Origin: Bryopsis sp. KO-2023
Lineage: Eukaryota; Chlorophyta; Ulvophyceae; Bryopsidales; Bryopsidaceae
Assembly (NCBI GenBank): GCA_030272585.1
Contig: BSYQ01000006.1
Span: 315,001 to 379,000, forward strand
Reading direction: 5' to 3'
Length of the DNA: 64,000 nt
Part shown: positions 1-11,300 of the stretch, piece after piece
Numbering within the stretch: the stretch's first letter is position 1
How the letters are laid out: each line of letters begins with the position of its first letter
Position numbers and translations under genes: made by a program
The notes under the pieces: generated by a model
The model's input: only the letters and a program-made list of their open reading frames with translations
The model's database searches: none
Told to the model about the DNA's origin: nothing

Positions 1-32
1 ATTTCTGGAAAACAATTAACATACTGAGTGTG

Positions 33-880
33 TAAAAACACTTGTGAGAATTACAGTTTGACTAGAGCTGAGACTGTGTGATTTCCAGTGTGGGCTGTGA
101 AGTCTATTGAACAGGGTTGGGTTTATGTGTGAACGGGCTGGGATGGGATGTCACAGCGGCAGAAGTAACCATAAGCAGAAACCAACATTCAGCTCAAGTC
201 GCAATCGGGAAGTTGTTACGGAAAACGTCGGAGAATATTGCTTACAGCTATATCAGAGGTATTCTCAGAATAAGCGAGTTAAGTCACTTGGCAGTTCTGG
301 TGAAGTCGTGCAATACGAACTTAGTGTACAGAACATCGCTGGGTCAGCGATCTCTCTCTAAGGGGGGAGGAGTGAAACGGCTGACTTAGTAGGCGAAGAT
401 CTAGGCGGAAAACAGAGGTTACAGTCTGAGAGTTCCAGGTAGTCGCGGACTGACTGGAATGGGGTAGTTACGTGATGCTCAATGAGAGGCTGAAACGTAG
501 TGAAAAGAGTTCGAACCAGGTTCAGTATATTCAGTGTCAGGTCTCAGATGGCTGAGAGTTTGGGTAGAGAGTCGGGAGTCAGACTGGAAGGAGCTTCAGT
601 CTGGGTCCTTAGTCTAGAGGTTATCAAGGGTTATAAAGGGTTAGTCGGAGCTCTGGCTAGAAGGGCTGAGCTGAGAAATGATAGAGACGTTTTGGGGAGA
701 GCTAGATGATAGCTAGTATTTGTAAGGTTAGGAGATGGGCTGGGAGTTTTCTAGAAGCTCTGGGCTGAGAGTATAAAAGGCTGGGGATCGTTGTAAAGAA
801 CAAGCTTGTTGAAATAAGATTTCAGTTGTATACTCTCGTGTCTCAGACCTTTCCTATAGAACTTCTGGTCGTCTCCCAAC
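33..880 (+). mobile_element. Candidate solo LTR nested in the Ngaro-like element
   Basis: An 848-bp block interrupts the RNase H part of the host element. It is flanked on both sides by the five bases GTGTG (28-32 and 881-885), as expected of an LTR-element target duplication. It contains a TATA-like box (772-780) near its right end and no recognisable coding region, which suits a solo LTR. Against this, the inferred ends are not the usual TG...CA, so the exact borders or class may be wrong. It must be younger than the element it sits in. Confidence 0.4.
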
Positions 881-2564
881 GTGTGTGAAGAACGGATCAA
901 GTGGCGGCTGGAAGTATTCAGCCTCGAAGAAGAATCCGTTTCAATTGCGTTGCAGCCAGAGTGGATCCCCTCGAAGGAGAATGTGTGGGCGGACAAACTG
1001 TCGAGAGCGAATCTTTCGGAGGAGGATTACTTGGTAAATCGGAAGTGGTTGGATCAGTTCAGCCGATGGTGGGGACCGTTCGATCTCGACAGGTTTGCGT
1101 CTCAATGGAGCAGAGTGGTGTTCCGTTACAATGCGGAATGGGGCGATCCGATGGCGGAGAGCGAGGCGTTCAGTGCCTTGGATTGGAGCCAGGGACATGC
1201 GTGGTGCCATCCACCGATTCGTCTGCTTTCGCAGTTGGGGGACCTGCTGCGCTCCTTACCTCAAGCAACTGCCACCGTTTTGATGCCCCTGTGGCCGTCG
1301 GCACCTTGGTTTCGTCCGATGTTCGAGTGTTTTCAGGAGTATGTGGTGGTTCCAGCGTGGGCGAATCCGCTGTTGCCTCCATTGGGCCGAGAGGGCGAAC
1401 CATTTCCCCAGGGCCGTTGGAATGTCATGGTAGGCGTGATTCGCAAGACGAAGTTTGGCTTCAGGAGTTATGGGGTGAATTGGAGGGATGCGTCAATTGG
1501 ACCGACGAGGCGCTACCTCAATTTGGCGAACTATCGAATGTGGAACGACGGGAGCTGTTTGGCGACTTAGCGTTATCGAACAGCCCAGGAGGCAGGCGTT
1601 CCATTTGGATGCGTTTCCGAAAATGGCTCGGATTCGCTAAGTCAAGGGGTTGGTGCTGTGTGCCTGCTCGTCCCGTACGAATTTATGCTTATATTCTTTT
1701 TCTTCGCAATGAAGGGAGAGTGGCGCCCAGGTCCATGAGTAACTACCTCTCTGCCATAAGTACTGTCCACCGGTGGCTTGGTTCCGCATTCTCCGCGCAT
1801 GACTCCCTGACAGCTCGCCTCAAGCAGGCTTGGCTTATTAAGGTGCCTTCGGAGGATAAGGAACAACAGCCCAGAGACTTTCCCATGGACTGGTTGTGGT
1901 CGTGGGCCAAGAAGGGTTTGGTTGGGAGCGATGCAGAAAGCATTCGTCCCTATTTGATTTGCATTCTTGATGTGATATTCTTTTCGCGCGCTGATTCGAG
2001 TTTTGATACTCGGGTCGGCGACTATCAGTGGGATTCTTCGTCAGTAACTTTTACAGAACGACGTTTCAAGGCGAAGGGACAGACCTCGGTCACTTTGAGG
2101 GTTCGGAGATTCGACTGCCGCGGTTTTGTCGAACTTGTTGCGGTTTTGGATCGCTATGAACAATTTCGAGTGCGTGACTGGGACGGCCATGATGACAAGA
2201 CGGAGCAGTTCTGGTTTTTACCTGGCGATCCGAGCGTTCCAACAGCAGGGAGCGTGGCTCGTTGGTTTACTCGTGTGATGAAGGATCATGGTTCGGACCA
2301 TACTCATCACTCGGTTCGTCGCACTGGTGTTTCTAGCGCTTTTAATTTACTGGTGCCATTACCGAAGCTCTGTGATTGGGGGGGTTGGTCGCCTTCTTCT
2401 CAGGCGATTTTTCAGTATATCAATCGGCAGCGCCAGCCTTCCCCCTGGGATTTTCGTGTTTTTGGATGGATGGTGCTTCCCGCGGAACAGCTTCGTCGTG
2501 AGTTGGGGGCGGTGTTTTCGCCAGTTTCATGAACGAATGTTCTATTTTTAGGTGCTTTGTTTTT

Positions 2565-2658
2565 TTGGCACTGTTTGTTTGAAGGGTTAAACGAGGGTTA
2601 CATTTCTGTAAAGGTTTTCGATCTCTGGGTGTGGAAGAAAACGTAGCAGTCGAAGGAA
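2565..2658 (+). repeat. Split direct repeat B1 of the Ngaro-like element
   Basis: Ninety-four bases repeated at 2961-3054 with one visible difference. It begins 33 bases after the recombinase stop. Its position after the recombinase and before a unique spacer fits the B1 copy of the A1-(genes)-B1-A2-B2 layout. Confidence 0.85.
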
Positions 2659-2960
2659 ATTTACGGTTCCGCAGGAAGCGCGGTTCCTTTTGCGAAGTTT
2701 TAGGGTGGGACGATTGAAAGGACAAGTTGCTGAGGTGGTCTGTAGGGGTACCTTTTTGGAGTTGTGGATCTCAGTAGTTTGGGTTCTTAAGCTCACTCAG
2801 TTGGCCTTTCTTTACTCGGTTTTTCACCCATCCCGGAACTGTGTTCTTCCCTCCCTTTTTGGAGATTATTTTTTGGTGGGATTTGGGAGTTTTTATATAG
2901 AGTTAATAGGGACATTTTGATTTACTTTTGTGGTGCTTGGGATGCACAATTTGGCAGAAA

Positions 2961-3054
2961 TTGGCACTATTTGTTTGAAGGGTTAAACGAGGGTTACATT
3001 TCTGTAAAGGTTTTCGATCTCTGGGTGTGGAAGAAAACGTAGCAGTCGAAGGAA
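2961..3054 (+). repeat. Split direct repeat B2, right end of the Ngaro-like element
   Basis: Second copy of the 94-base repeat of 2565-2658. The spacer 2659-2960 would be A2. The similarity stops sharply at 3054, which I take as the right end of the element. Confidence 0.8.
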
Positions 3055-3737
3055 TCTCCTCTAAAGTCTCGCTTCAAGAATGTATTGTTTCAGGGGAACA
3101 ACAATCACTTTCTCATTTGATGGTCTATTGTGCGAATTTACAAAAAATGGGCCTCTCTTCATGCCCCAAAAAATAAATTCTGCTGTTCAGAGTGTATTTA
3201 TTCATTTCTGAATAAGAGAAAAAAATGTAGGGAATTTTGAAGCAACATTGCTTCAAAAAAAGTGAGTCATTTTAAAAGTCATTTTAAATAACAAGCAATA
3301 TCGATTGTTTTCGTGGCTGAATTTTGTTTGGAAAAAGGCTTTCACGTAATATAGAATACTACTACTAATAAAAGCTATTTTTTCGTGTGCATTTTGGTGC
3401 TTGTTTTTCTATTGTCAATCGATACTCATGAAAATCAACAAAAAACTTCGAGGAAAAAACGGCTTGAAGACACTATAATTCTTTTGGAAGGGAAAGATAT
3501 TTGATGTACCACAAGAGGGCTTTTTACTACTGGGGTTACCCCCAAACCATTTAAAATCACATAAAATAAAACAAAATCCTTCAAAAAAAGTTGTTGAAAT
3601 TGCCTCATCATGCTATCTCCAAAATCAATCAAATCGAAGAAAAAAGGAAGTCTTACCTAACCTGGCAAATGCGATAAAAAAAAGCCACAACAGCGGCACG
3701 TTGCGTGCTTGAACAGTTGAGAAATGATTTTCTTAAT
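3055..3737. other. AT-rich intergenic stretch, nothing recognised
   Basis: No open frame, repeat or RNA gene could be supported. The right part is presumably the 3' flank of the minus-strand gene ending at 3738. Confidence 0.6.
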
Positions 3738-4902
3738 CTAGGCACAGAAGCATTTCTGGTTGCTTTTGTTCTCGAAGACTTTCTTGCCGTCTTCGGTGGG
3801 GTCCTTTTTGATCCAAGGACCCACACAATTCTCACACTTGCAGAAACTCTTTTTGAAATCGGAAGCGCAGCACATGGCTTTGCCAGGTCCCGAGCAGGCG
3901 ATGAGCTGACTGGCACCGCCGCAGGCGTCCCCGCTCTTGATCACCTTCTCTTCGGTTCCAGAAGTGGCGTCACCAGTGCACAGACTCTCCGCAACCACCG
4001 AGTCGCCCCCTGAAATGACACAAATGCGGTCAGAAAAATTCGTAGGATCCCCGAGTACAGAGGACTTGCGTCAAGAAACTCACTGTTGCACGCGCTGGCG
4101 GATGCTGTGGCGAATGCATTTGCAATGGCTTTGCTGACGGCTTTTACGTACGAGCTCTCAAAGTCCTCCTTGGTCCCAGAGTTGTTCACGCAGACGTCCG
4201 CCTGCGCCTGCGCCGCCGCCTCGGCAAGCGCGACAGAGACAGCGCGGACATCGGCGTAGCAGAAGGCGGTGGCGAACTCACCATCGAAGGCATCGGCAGC
4301 GGCTTGGGCAAGCGCTTCGGCGAAACCCAAAGCGAAGGTGTTACCACCAGAGGCGGACCAGCCGCATGCGAAACCCCTGCCGTCGCACGTCACCTTGGCG
4401 GCGGCGTTGGACCAAACCTCAGCGATCGCAGTGGCGACTGCGGTGGCGGCAGCCTCGACCTTTCCACCCTCGCAGGCATCTTTTCCCTCGCCCCACCAGT
4501 CGGCGTACGCCTCCTTGAACTTGCTCTGAGAGCTGGTCACCGCCTTTGATTAAAAGACAAAGAACACCCCTGAATCAATTCGATCCGATTCTCTGGAAAA
4601 ACCGACCAGGAAGGAACCACCTCGCCACAAAGATCACCTCGCAATCGGCGCCGGCTTGACCGTTGCAGTTACCAGCAGTCACGAAAATTTCAAGGGAAGC
4701 AAAAGCATTACAGCTCGGGTCGGCCGCACCGGGGCAGTCCACGGCCAGGCCGCTTCCTGAAAGGGAAACCGAGCGTTGGAGAAAACTTGATCACCCTGTC
4801 CAAACAGCACCGCGTCCAACCAGCACGAACTTGCCCTCTTACAAGACACTACCCACCACACAGGAGCGCCAACAATGCGATGCAAACAGCCGATTTCATC
4901 AT
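3738..4902 (-). CDS. Secreted Ala/Cys-rich protein, copy 1 (4 exons)
   Basis: Exons 4902-4857, 4756-4638, 4543-4084 and 4009-3738 join in frame with GT-AG introns to 298 residues. Exon 1 starts with MMKSAVCIALLALLC, a signal peptide that continues into exon 2. The mature part has three blocks: a short Cys-containing segment (CPGAADPSCNAF), a long Ala-rich segment of about 150 residues with helix-like spacing (AAATAVATAIAEVWSNAAAK), and a C-terminal block of about 90 residues rich in Cys (KAMCCASDFKKSFCKCENC). No family is recognised; a structural, matrix or defence protein is possible but not shown. An almost identical gene lies inverted at 37447-38609 with exons of exactly the same lengths. 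The start is the first Met of a tandem MM, about 92 bases below a TATA box. A truncated LINE sits about 340 bases upstream. Confidence 0.85.
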
Positions 4903-4993
4903 GGCGGGTGCGGATGCTGCCTGTGCTCAGTGTAGAAGTACCTTAGAAACAAGAGAACTCGCTAGCTGGATTGTTGTTCGTTTCGAGTCTTTG

Positions 4994-5002
4994 CTTTTTA
5001 TA
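4994..5002 (-). promoter_or_regulatory. TATA box of the Ala/Cys-rich gene, copy 1
   Basis: On the minus strand the sequence reads TATAAAAAG, 92 bases upstream of the start codon at 4902. The paralogue at 37447 has a matching box 72 bases upstream of its ATG. Confidence 0.6.
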
Positions 5003-5239
5003 CTGCCAAAACGTCGAAAACCACGCGTGCAATTGGTTACACAGGCGTTTTCGCGTGATGGGAAAGCAACTCTGAGCTGGACCGACGCATTGAATAAAAG
5101 AGGGACGGAAGCATTGAGTGATCGAAGTGATCGATTTGTGAAGCCATGGTGCAGATTAAAACTCCCCTCTCTTAAATTGAAACAAAGTAATGTGAGCTGG
5201 GCAAAGTTTTTTTTTTTGGCGTACGAACCAATAGACCCC

Positions 5240-6116
5240 TATTGCTTTATTTCGGCAATTTGTTCTTGGGACTATAAGTCACGGGGCAGGTATGTGGTAT
5301 CCTTTTTCGACAAAGCAAGAGCGAAGTCGGATAGAGTTGATTCAGTTACGGTTTCTTAGATATATTTTACGTTTGCCAGTTTCAACTCCAGTTCCTTGTT
5401 TATATGGGGAGCTAGGTTGTTTACCGCTGTCGTTCAATTTGGAACGACAGGTTATACGGTTGTGGAACAGTTTTTTTACTTTGCCAACTGATCACTTAGC
5501 GCATAGGGTTCGGACTTTTTTGCGATCAAATTATCGACATCGTTCTTCATGGATTAATCGCGTGGTGTCTCTAGTTTCGGGTTCATGTGAATCTTTTGAT
5601 GGTTCGGGGATGATTGTGGTTAGCCTTTGGGCTCAAGGGTATAGGCGTAGATTTCGGGTTGAGATGTTGGAACGGGCTTCTGTGCGGGTGAATCGTTTTT
5701 ATGTCTTGATAAATCCAAGTTTTTCGAGAAGTAAGGGGTTACAGATTTCGGATAGTCAATTGCGCTTATTTTATACTAGGTTTCGGGTTGGACTTCACGA
5801 TTTACGTATATATGGAGGAAATGATCATCGATATCCTCGAGATCAACGGCTATGCGTTTTTTGCAGCTTAGGGGTCCTTGAGGACGAATTTCACCATCTT
5901 TTTGTGTGTCCGCGTTTTCGTCATATTCATTTACGATACGGTGATTTGTTTTGTCTTCGTTCTCTTAGACGTCTTTTTGGGCATTCATTTAGGGTTCACT
6001 TGATGACGACCGGGTAGTAGGCATTCTTTGGTTTGGTATGATCTTTATCTAGGAAACTTTTGTCGTTGCAATAGAGGCCTGGGCTTCTACGCATGTAATA
6101 TTGTTTGTTTGTTTGT
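5240..6116 (+). mobile_element. 5'-truncated LINE with exact target-site duplication
   Basis: The 877-bp insert carries the C-terminal part of a non-LTR reverse transcriptase in one frame to a stop at 6017. It includes the region after the polymerase core (IELIQLRFLRYILRLPVSTP) and the zinc-binding zf-RVT-like box CVFCSLGVLEDEFHHLFVCP. After the stop comes a short 3' region ending in TTTG repeats. The insert is flanked by the 11 bases CAATAGACCCC at 5229-5239 and 6117-6127, a typical LINE target-site duplication. The 5' part is missing, as in most LINE copies. It landed upstream of the minus-strand gene starting at 4902. Confidence 0.85.
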
Positions 6117-8322
6117 CAATAGACCCCCTGCACAAAATATCAGATTCCTGAGCAAACTTCTTCCCTTCAAAGACATTGCTTCAAAAACAGTGGCGTCAAG
6201 CTAAAACAAAACCCAAAACGAAAGGTACATGTTTATTTTGTCACGTCCAGAAGAAAGTTATCAGAATATGATAATCTTTCTTCCTTACAGATTTATGAAA
6301 TTAAAGTTTTGCTTGGGGCATGGAAAATGAGGTAAGGAAATCGTGGTTTTGGAATATGCACAAGATATGCTTCTGAATTGGAATACTTCACCATTGATTG
6401 TTTTGACTTTCTTTTATCGTTTTGATTGCTTCTTGGACGAAGTTTGAAAAACTCTTGGGGTATGACGTGCTTTTAAAAAAGATTCGATAGCGAAGCGGGC
6501 TAAGGTGTGCCTCCGTGGCCTCAAGCGACTGGGGAGAGCATTAAAATGGCAAGAGGAGAGCACCCAAGGCCCCTCCCTCTAATTGAACGTTTCCGCATTC
6601 CTGCACCACGTCGACAGCCTCCAGCACCCCATTATTGAGTGGTATCATCAATATGATTTTTGTTGGATTCGTTGGCAAGACAAACATCTCTTTGGGGATT
6701 ACTGACCCACGTGAATTGATGGGCTTGGATTTACAAGAGTGCTCGCAAAATGAACGCCCGATTAGTCGGGCATGTGGAAGAAAATTTGTATGACCATCTT
6801 ATTTTGGGGGGACTTACAGAGGGTCAAGTGCACGGGCGCCTTTCTTTCCCTTCAAATTTGTGTTGCAGCACAAAATTGTGCTTTGTGACTGCAAAGCAAG
6901 GCCGAAAACGTGGTTCTGCACTGTTAAATATCGTTTGTAATCCTGAGAAATCGTCGGTGAAGGCTGGCTCCCACACTATCGCAAGAGAAAACCATAGCCA
7001 AAAATATGTATGGGGTATGCATCTGTGGAATTCCTCCGAAAAGAGGCATTGAGGGTTGTACGACAAACAGGACTGGCACCTTTGAAAGATTTCTTGGGAA
7101 TATAGAAGCAGAAACATTCCAACAGAAAACTCATACTGGTGCCGGACGACATGAACAATCTCCCTGGAACAGTCAACGACTCGGAAGCCTGCTTGAAGGA
7201 GCAATCAACTTCCCCGTCCAGTTACGTTTCAAGCAGTGATCAAGAACCCGCTTGCAGAAAGAAGTCAACTGAGTTGATATTTGAGGTTTCAAAAGCGAAA
7301 CCAACATAACTTATCGCTTTTGCAACAATAATGAAACAGTGAACGCTGTTCCCCTCCCTCGGAGAGTTGCCAGCGAATTTGGAACTGAAATTAACTCCCT
7401 TTTCCGAGACGGTTATCCACGCCGGTCAGCCGCTCTATTCTTTTTCATTTTCTCTTTGAAATGGACACGCACCAAACGCAACAGTCGAGATTCTAGCGGC
7501 AAAGGACCAGACGCATGGATTGCTTGACAAAAATTCCAATCCCTATCCCTTTGACCCTGTGCAACCCGCCTTAAAATTCACAGTTTCGTTGCAAAATTGT
7601 GGCGGGAAATCGTTCGTTGCAGGCAAAGCGCATTGTCCGACTACCAAAAAAAATCGATATCACATCAACAAAGCTATGGCGTTTAGAATTACTCTTCGAT
7701 AGAAAATATGGGGGGGAGAGTCAGTCACAGGGGGACGACTCATGAATATCAATATTCATGCTTGCAATATTGCAAGAATTTTGCTGCTTTCTTATTTCTG
7801 ATCAATCCAAGAAAACATTAACTTTTTTGAAAAAATTACAATGCCTCCCCTCAAAAAAAGTGGGAAGAAAAAGAAAAAAGACTGACTATGGTTCCTCCAA
7901 CACTTGGATGTTCGTTCGTTCTTGGGGTGTCGTATCGTCACTGCAGTCCAGTTCGAAGCAACACTGGGTCCCCTCCGTCAGAGCAGGCATCAGTGAGATG
8001 GTCCCTTGCAGATGGATGCACTCACCTTGTTTTGCAAGCAAATTCAAGGAGCACAGGCAAACCAACCAGGCAGCATTTTATGCCAATTGAAAAAAATCGC
8101 TTGGAGCGGTCTCCAATATTTCCACATTCCAGCATTGGATTCATTGCTGTTTCACCCCTGGGGGCCTGTCACTCCGCTGCCTGAGTGATAGAAAGCCCTC
8201 CGATCCTGTTGGGTAAACTGTGCTAGAATTTTCGTGTATTTTTGCACCATTGAATTGAACCATCGCACGGCAGAAAGACACCACGAAAACAGTTCTTACA
8301 TCAAATGATCTGGTACATATTT
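6117..8322. other. Intergenic stretch, nothing recognised
   Basis: About 2.2 kb between the LINE and the 3' end of the GEMIN5-like gene. Several frames of 60-125 codons are open on both strands, but none resembles a known protein or links to neighbours by convincing splice sites. A short stretch near 6476-6560 reads like a worn coding fragment that I cannot assign. Confidence 0.5.
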
Positions 8323-11300
8323 CTAACTCGTGTCCATTTTATCGCTGCAATGAGACAGCGGCATTCCTGCATTGTCAAATTTCAACCTATCCTCTTCCCC
8401 ATTGGTTTCCAATTGCATTACTTTTTCCTTCGTAGATCTATATTGCCGCCTTCCACTACCACCATCTTGTCTAGTCTCTACTGCCGCCCTGTCCATAATA
8501 TTGGCATTTTCCATGCGCCCATTAGAGGATGACTGAATGTCTTGTTGATCTCTCATTTCAACATCTGGAGCTGCCGCCTCCACTGGTGGATCTTCCAGAG
8601 CAAGATCGCCCCAATTCGAAAGTGTTTGCAGGGCAGCATCGGTCTGACCGCTCGAGTGGTGCAAATAACATTCACACAAAAGCTTGGCTCGTTGGCATCG
8701 AACCTACCAGCAACAAGAGAAAAGAAACTCGTCTCAAGGAAAACACTGGCATTATCAACGAAATTCACTCCAACATAGACACAAGACACATAAAATTTCC
8801 AACAGCCAGGAAGCCATTGCACTGATCTCGTTTCGAGCAGTATAAACGAACTGATGGAAGCATGGCTTAGTTGCATGCGGATTCTTATCAGGAAATTAAC
8901 GCACCTCATTTTTCACTGACTCCAAGTTGCCCAAATTCCTGAGATGAGCCATCACTTCTTCCCCTAAGCGCTTCACAGTTTCCACGTCCGTTCCGTTTCC
9001 TAGGACAGCCTCCAGCGTTTTCGCCCATAGAGGAACCACCACCCCAACAGCTCGCAGCACATCCCCAACAGCAGGCTCTTGTCCACTTTCTGGGCCAACC
9101 CCCCGGACTTCAAACATGGAAGCTTCCTTGCTGGTGACCACCAGACTGACAATGCCTGCACAGAGCAGGTTCCGGTCCTTCCATGCGTCCAAGACTTCCT
9201 CAATGATTGCCGCCTCACCCTGGAGGCCGAACCTCACCAAGGCCCGTTCAGCTTTTTCTGTTGAGCAGCCCGGGATCTCTCCATCGGTGTTTGCTGCTCT
9301 GTACTTCTTCACAATCTTGGCTGCCGTCTGCCAGGCCTGAGGAGACCCCTGATCAATCAAAATCTACAGAAAGATTGACCGTCAGCCTTGACATCCCTTC
9401 CTTATCCACTCACGATGCTTCTTTCGACGTTAACCTGTCCTTCCCGGATTTAACAGCAGACTAAAACAACAATTTCGTTTTGCCTCCGGGCGAAACCACG
9501 AAAGTTGAAGTGCAAATTGAAAAAGGAGTAGAGCAACATGCCGTTCTTCTAGAGTGCATCACAGAGCCTGAAATATGACTTCATACTTGGATTGCTTCTG
9601 CCGTCTTCCCTGCAGCCAGAAATCCAGCAGCCGCCGCAAAGAACTTCGAGTTTCTGGCATCCAATTCCGCTTTTTCTGCTCGGAGCTCCTCCAGCAAGGG
9701 ATCCTTTTTCATCAATCGCACAGATCCCAATCGGAAGGCATCTTCAGCCAAACCAGCACGTCGGTACACAGCAATCGCCGCCTTGGTCGCCCCAACCGAA
9801 AGGAAATGCAAAGCTGCCAAATGGATTTCCCCAATGGATTCGAGGTACTCTGCTCGGGTCTGCACCGCTGATGCCCAGACATCCACCCCCCCAGCAACAG
9901 CCATGCTCAAGAAGTCCCCATCTGTCCACCATACGAAAAACTTGAACGAAATGTGTGTACTGATATTTGAGGCGGAAATGACACTCATTGCTGCACTGTC
10001 TGTCTTATTCCAGGGTTTTCAACAAACAATCTACAGTACATCTTGAACAATGTCTATTATCGTTTTCTAGCAGATATTCCCTTGCATTCTTTCTTTTTCA
10101 AGGAGGCGGCAGATAAATTGGCATCGATTCTACACTCTGAGTGAGGTTCAATCAGTACTCCCTTCAACATTCATACAGTTGGGCAATTCTCCTACCAAGG
10201 CGATTTCCTTCCTTCAGAGCATCGAGGGCATCTTGCACGGCCCCCTGCCAAAAGTATAGAGCAGCTTTCCTTTCCGCAGATTTGGAGTCTGTCGGGTCTT
10301 CGATCATTTGAGCAGTTTCCTGCAAGCTGGCGGAAGCTTCCACATGCGATGGAAAAAACCCCAGCGCACTCAACCCAGCGGCCGGCTGCTCTTGCTGTAA
10401 GAATAGATTCTGGGCAAGCTCCATGCACAAGGCTTCTTGCTCCTTTTCATCTGTACAGAAAGCAAAACAAAAACCATGTCTTAGATGGTCGGTTGTGAAG
10501 AGTCCTCGTCTAACTCAAATCAAAGCGGCAGTCTGCTCACCATTGCCTTCCTCCAAACTTTCCATAAGAGAAGCCGAACCCAGCATCGAGACTTTCCGCT
10601 TTCGACCAGCAACTCTTCCTTTCAATGCAGCTGATGGTTTCCCCCCTGCTGTCTTTGCCGCTGGCTCTTTCATAATTGCATGTTTTTCCCCCGACCCCGA
10701 AGCCTCTGGGACTTCGGGTATGACACTGGGACTTCCGTTCTGCTGAAGAACCACCTCCCCATTTGCACGATCTGCACTTGAAGATGGAGCACCAAGAGTT
10801 CCATTTGCGTTGGCAACAACATCCCCAATGACCTTCGTGGGTGGGAGTGGTGGCGGCGGTGGTGGTGGTGGTATTATCATTTCCATGCTCGCAAGGCCTC
10901 CTTTGGTCTCCTCCTTCGGAAAAGCTGCAGGTTTCTGGGTCGGTGCAACTAGCATCTGCTCAGACACACTCTCAGGCTTCAAGGCCGATGCGACTGGCAT
11001 CCGTCCTGCTTGTGTATCAACATGGTGCCCACTGCCCACTGCCTCCATTAAATCATCCTGATTTGCTGTGATGGGTCTGTTATCCATCCCTTCATTCTCT
11101 CTGCCTGTGTCAGTTTCTCCCTCTCGATCACCAGCCCTAATTGTCACACCTCCACTGGTTTCTGCTACCCCACCATCCTCCCCTTTCATCTCAGTCGCCT
11201 CATGATCTCTGGTGGGGAGGGCCATTAGATTGTCAGGAATATCGTCCATCACGTCGTCATTCAACCCCTCCCCTCTGAACACACCACCCCCTGACATGCC

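Larger units (their letters stand above)
1..3054 (+). mobile_element. Ngaro/DIRS-like tyrosine-recombinase retrotransposon, right part
   Basis: Fossil element whose left end lies outside the window. Parts seen, in order: the end of a reverse transcriptase/RNase H region (about 881-1570), recognised by the WIPSKENVWADKLSR motif and the following conserved block typical of DIRS-like elements; then, in an overlapping frame, a tyrosine recombinase (about 1560-2532) with an Arg in RADSSFDTR, an HxxR box (HHSVRR) and a C-terminal Tyr region. Overlapping frames are usual in this family. After the recombinase come a 94-bp direct repeat (2565-2658), a 302-bp spacer and the repeat again (2961-3054), matching the B1-A2-B2 end of Ngaro/PAT elements. 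The matching A1 end would lie to the left and is not visible. The element is interrupted by another insertion and is incomplete here; I treat it as broken. The two 94-bp repeats differ at one visible position, suggesting a fairly young copy. Confidence 0.85.

Noticed and set aside
881-2532. Long open frames that could be called as host genes
   Set aside because: The motifs show RNase H and tyrosine recombinase of a retrotransposon, so they are treated as part of that fossil element.
4269-4549. Ala/Pro-rich plus-strand frames opposite the gene at 3738-4902
   Set aside because: Antisense shadows of the Ala-rich exon; the same shadows appear opposite copy 2.
10841-11071. Gly/Val-rich plus-strand frames
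   Set aside because: They are the antisense of the proline run in exon 13 of the GEMIN5-like gene.
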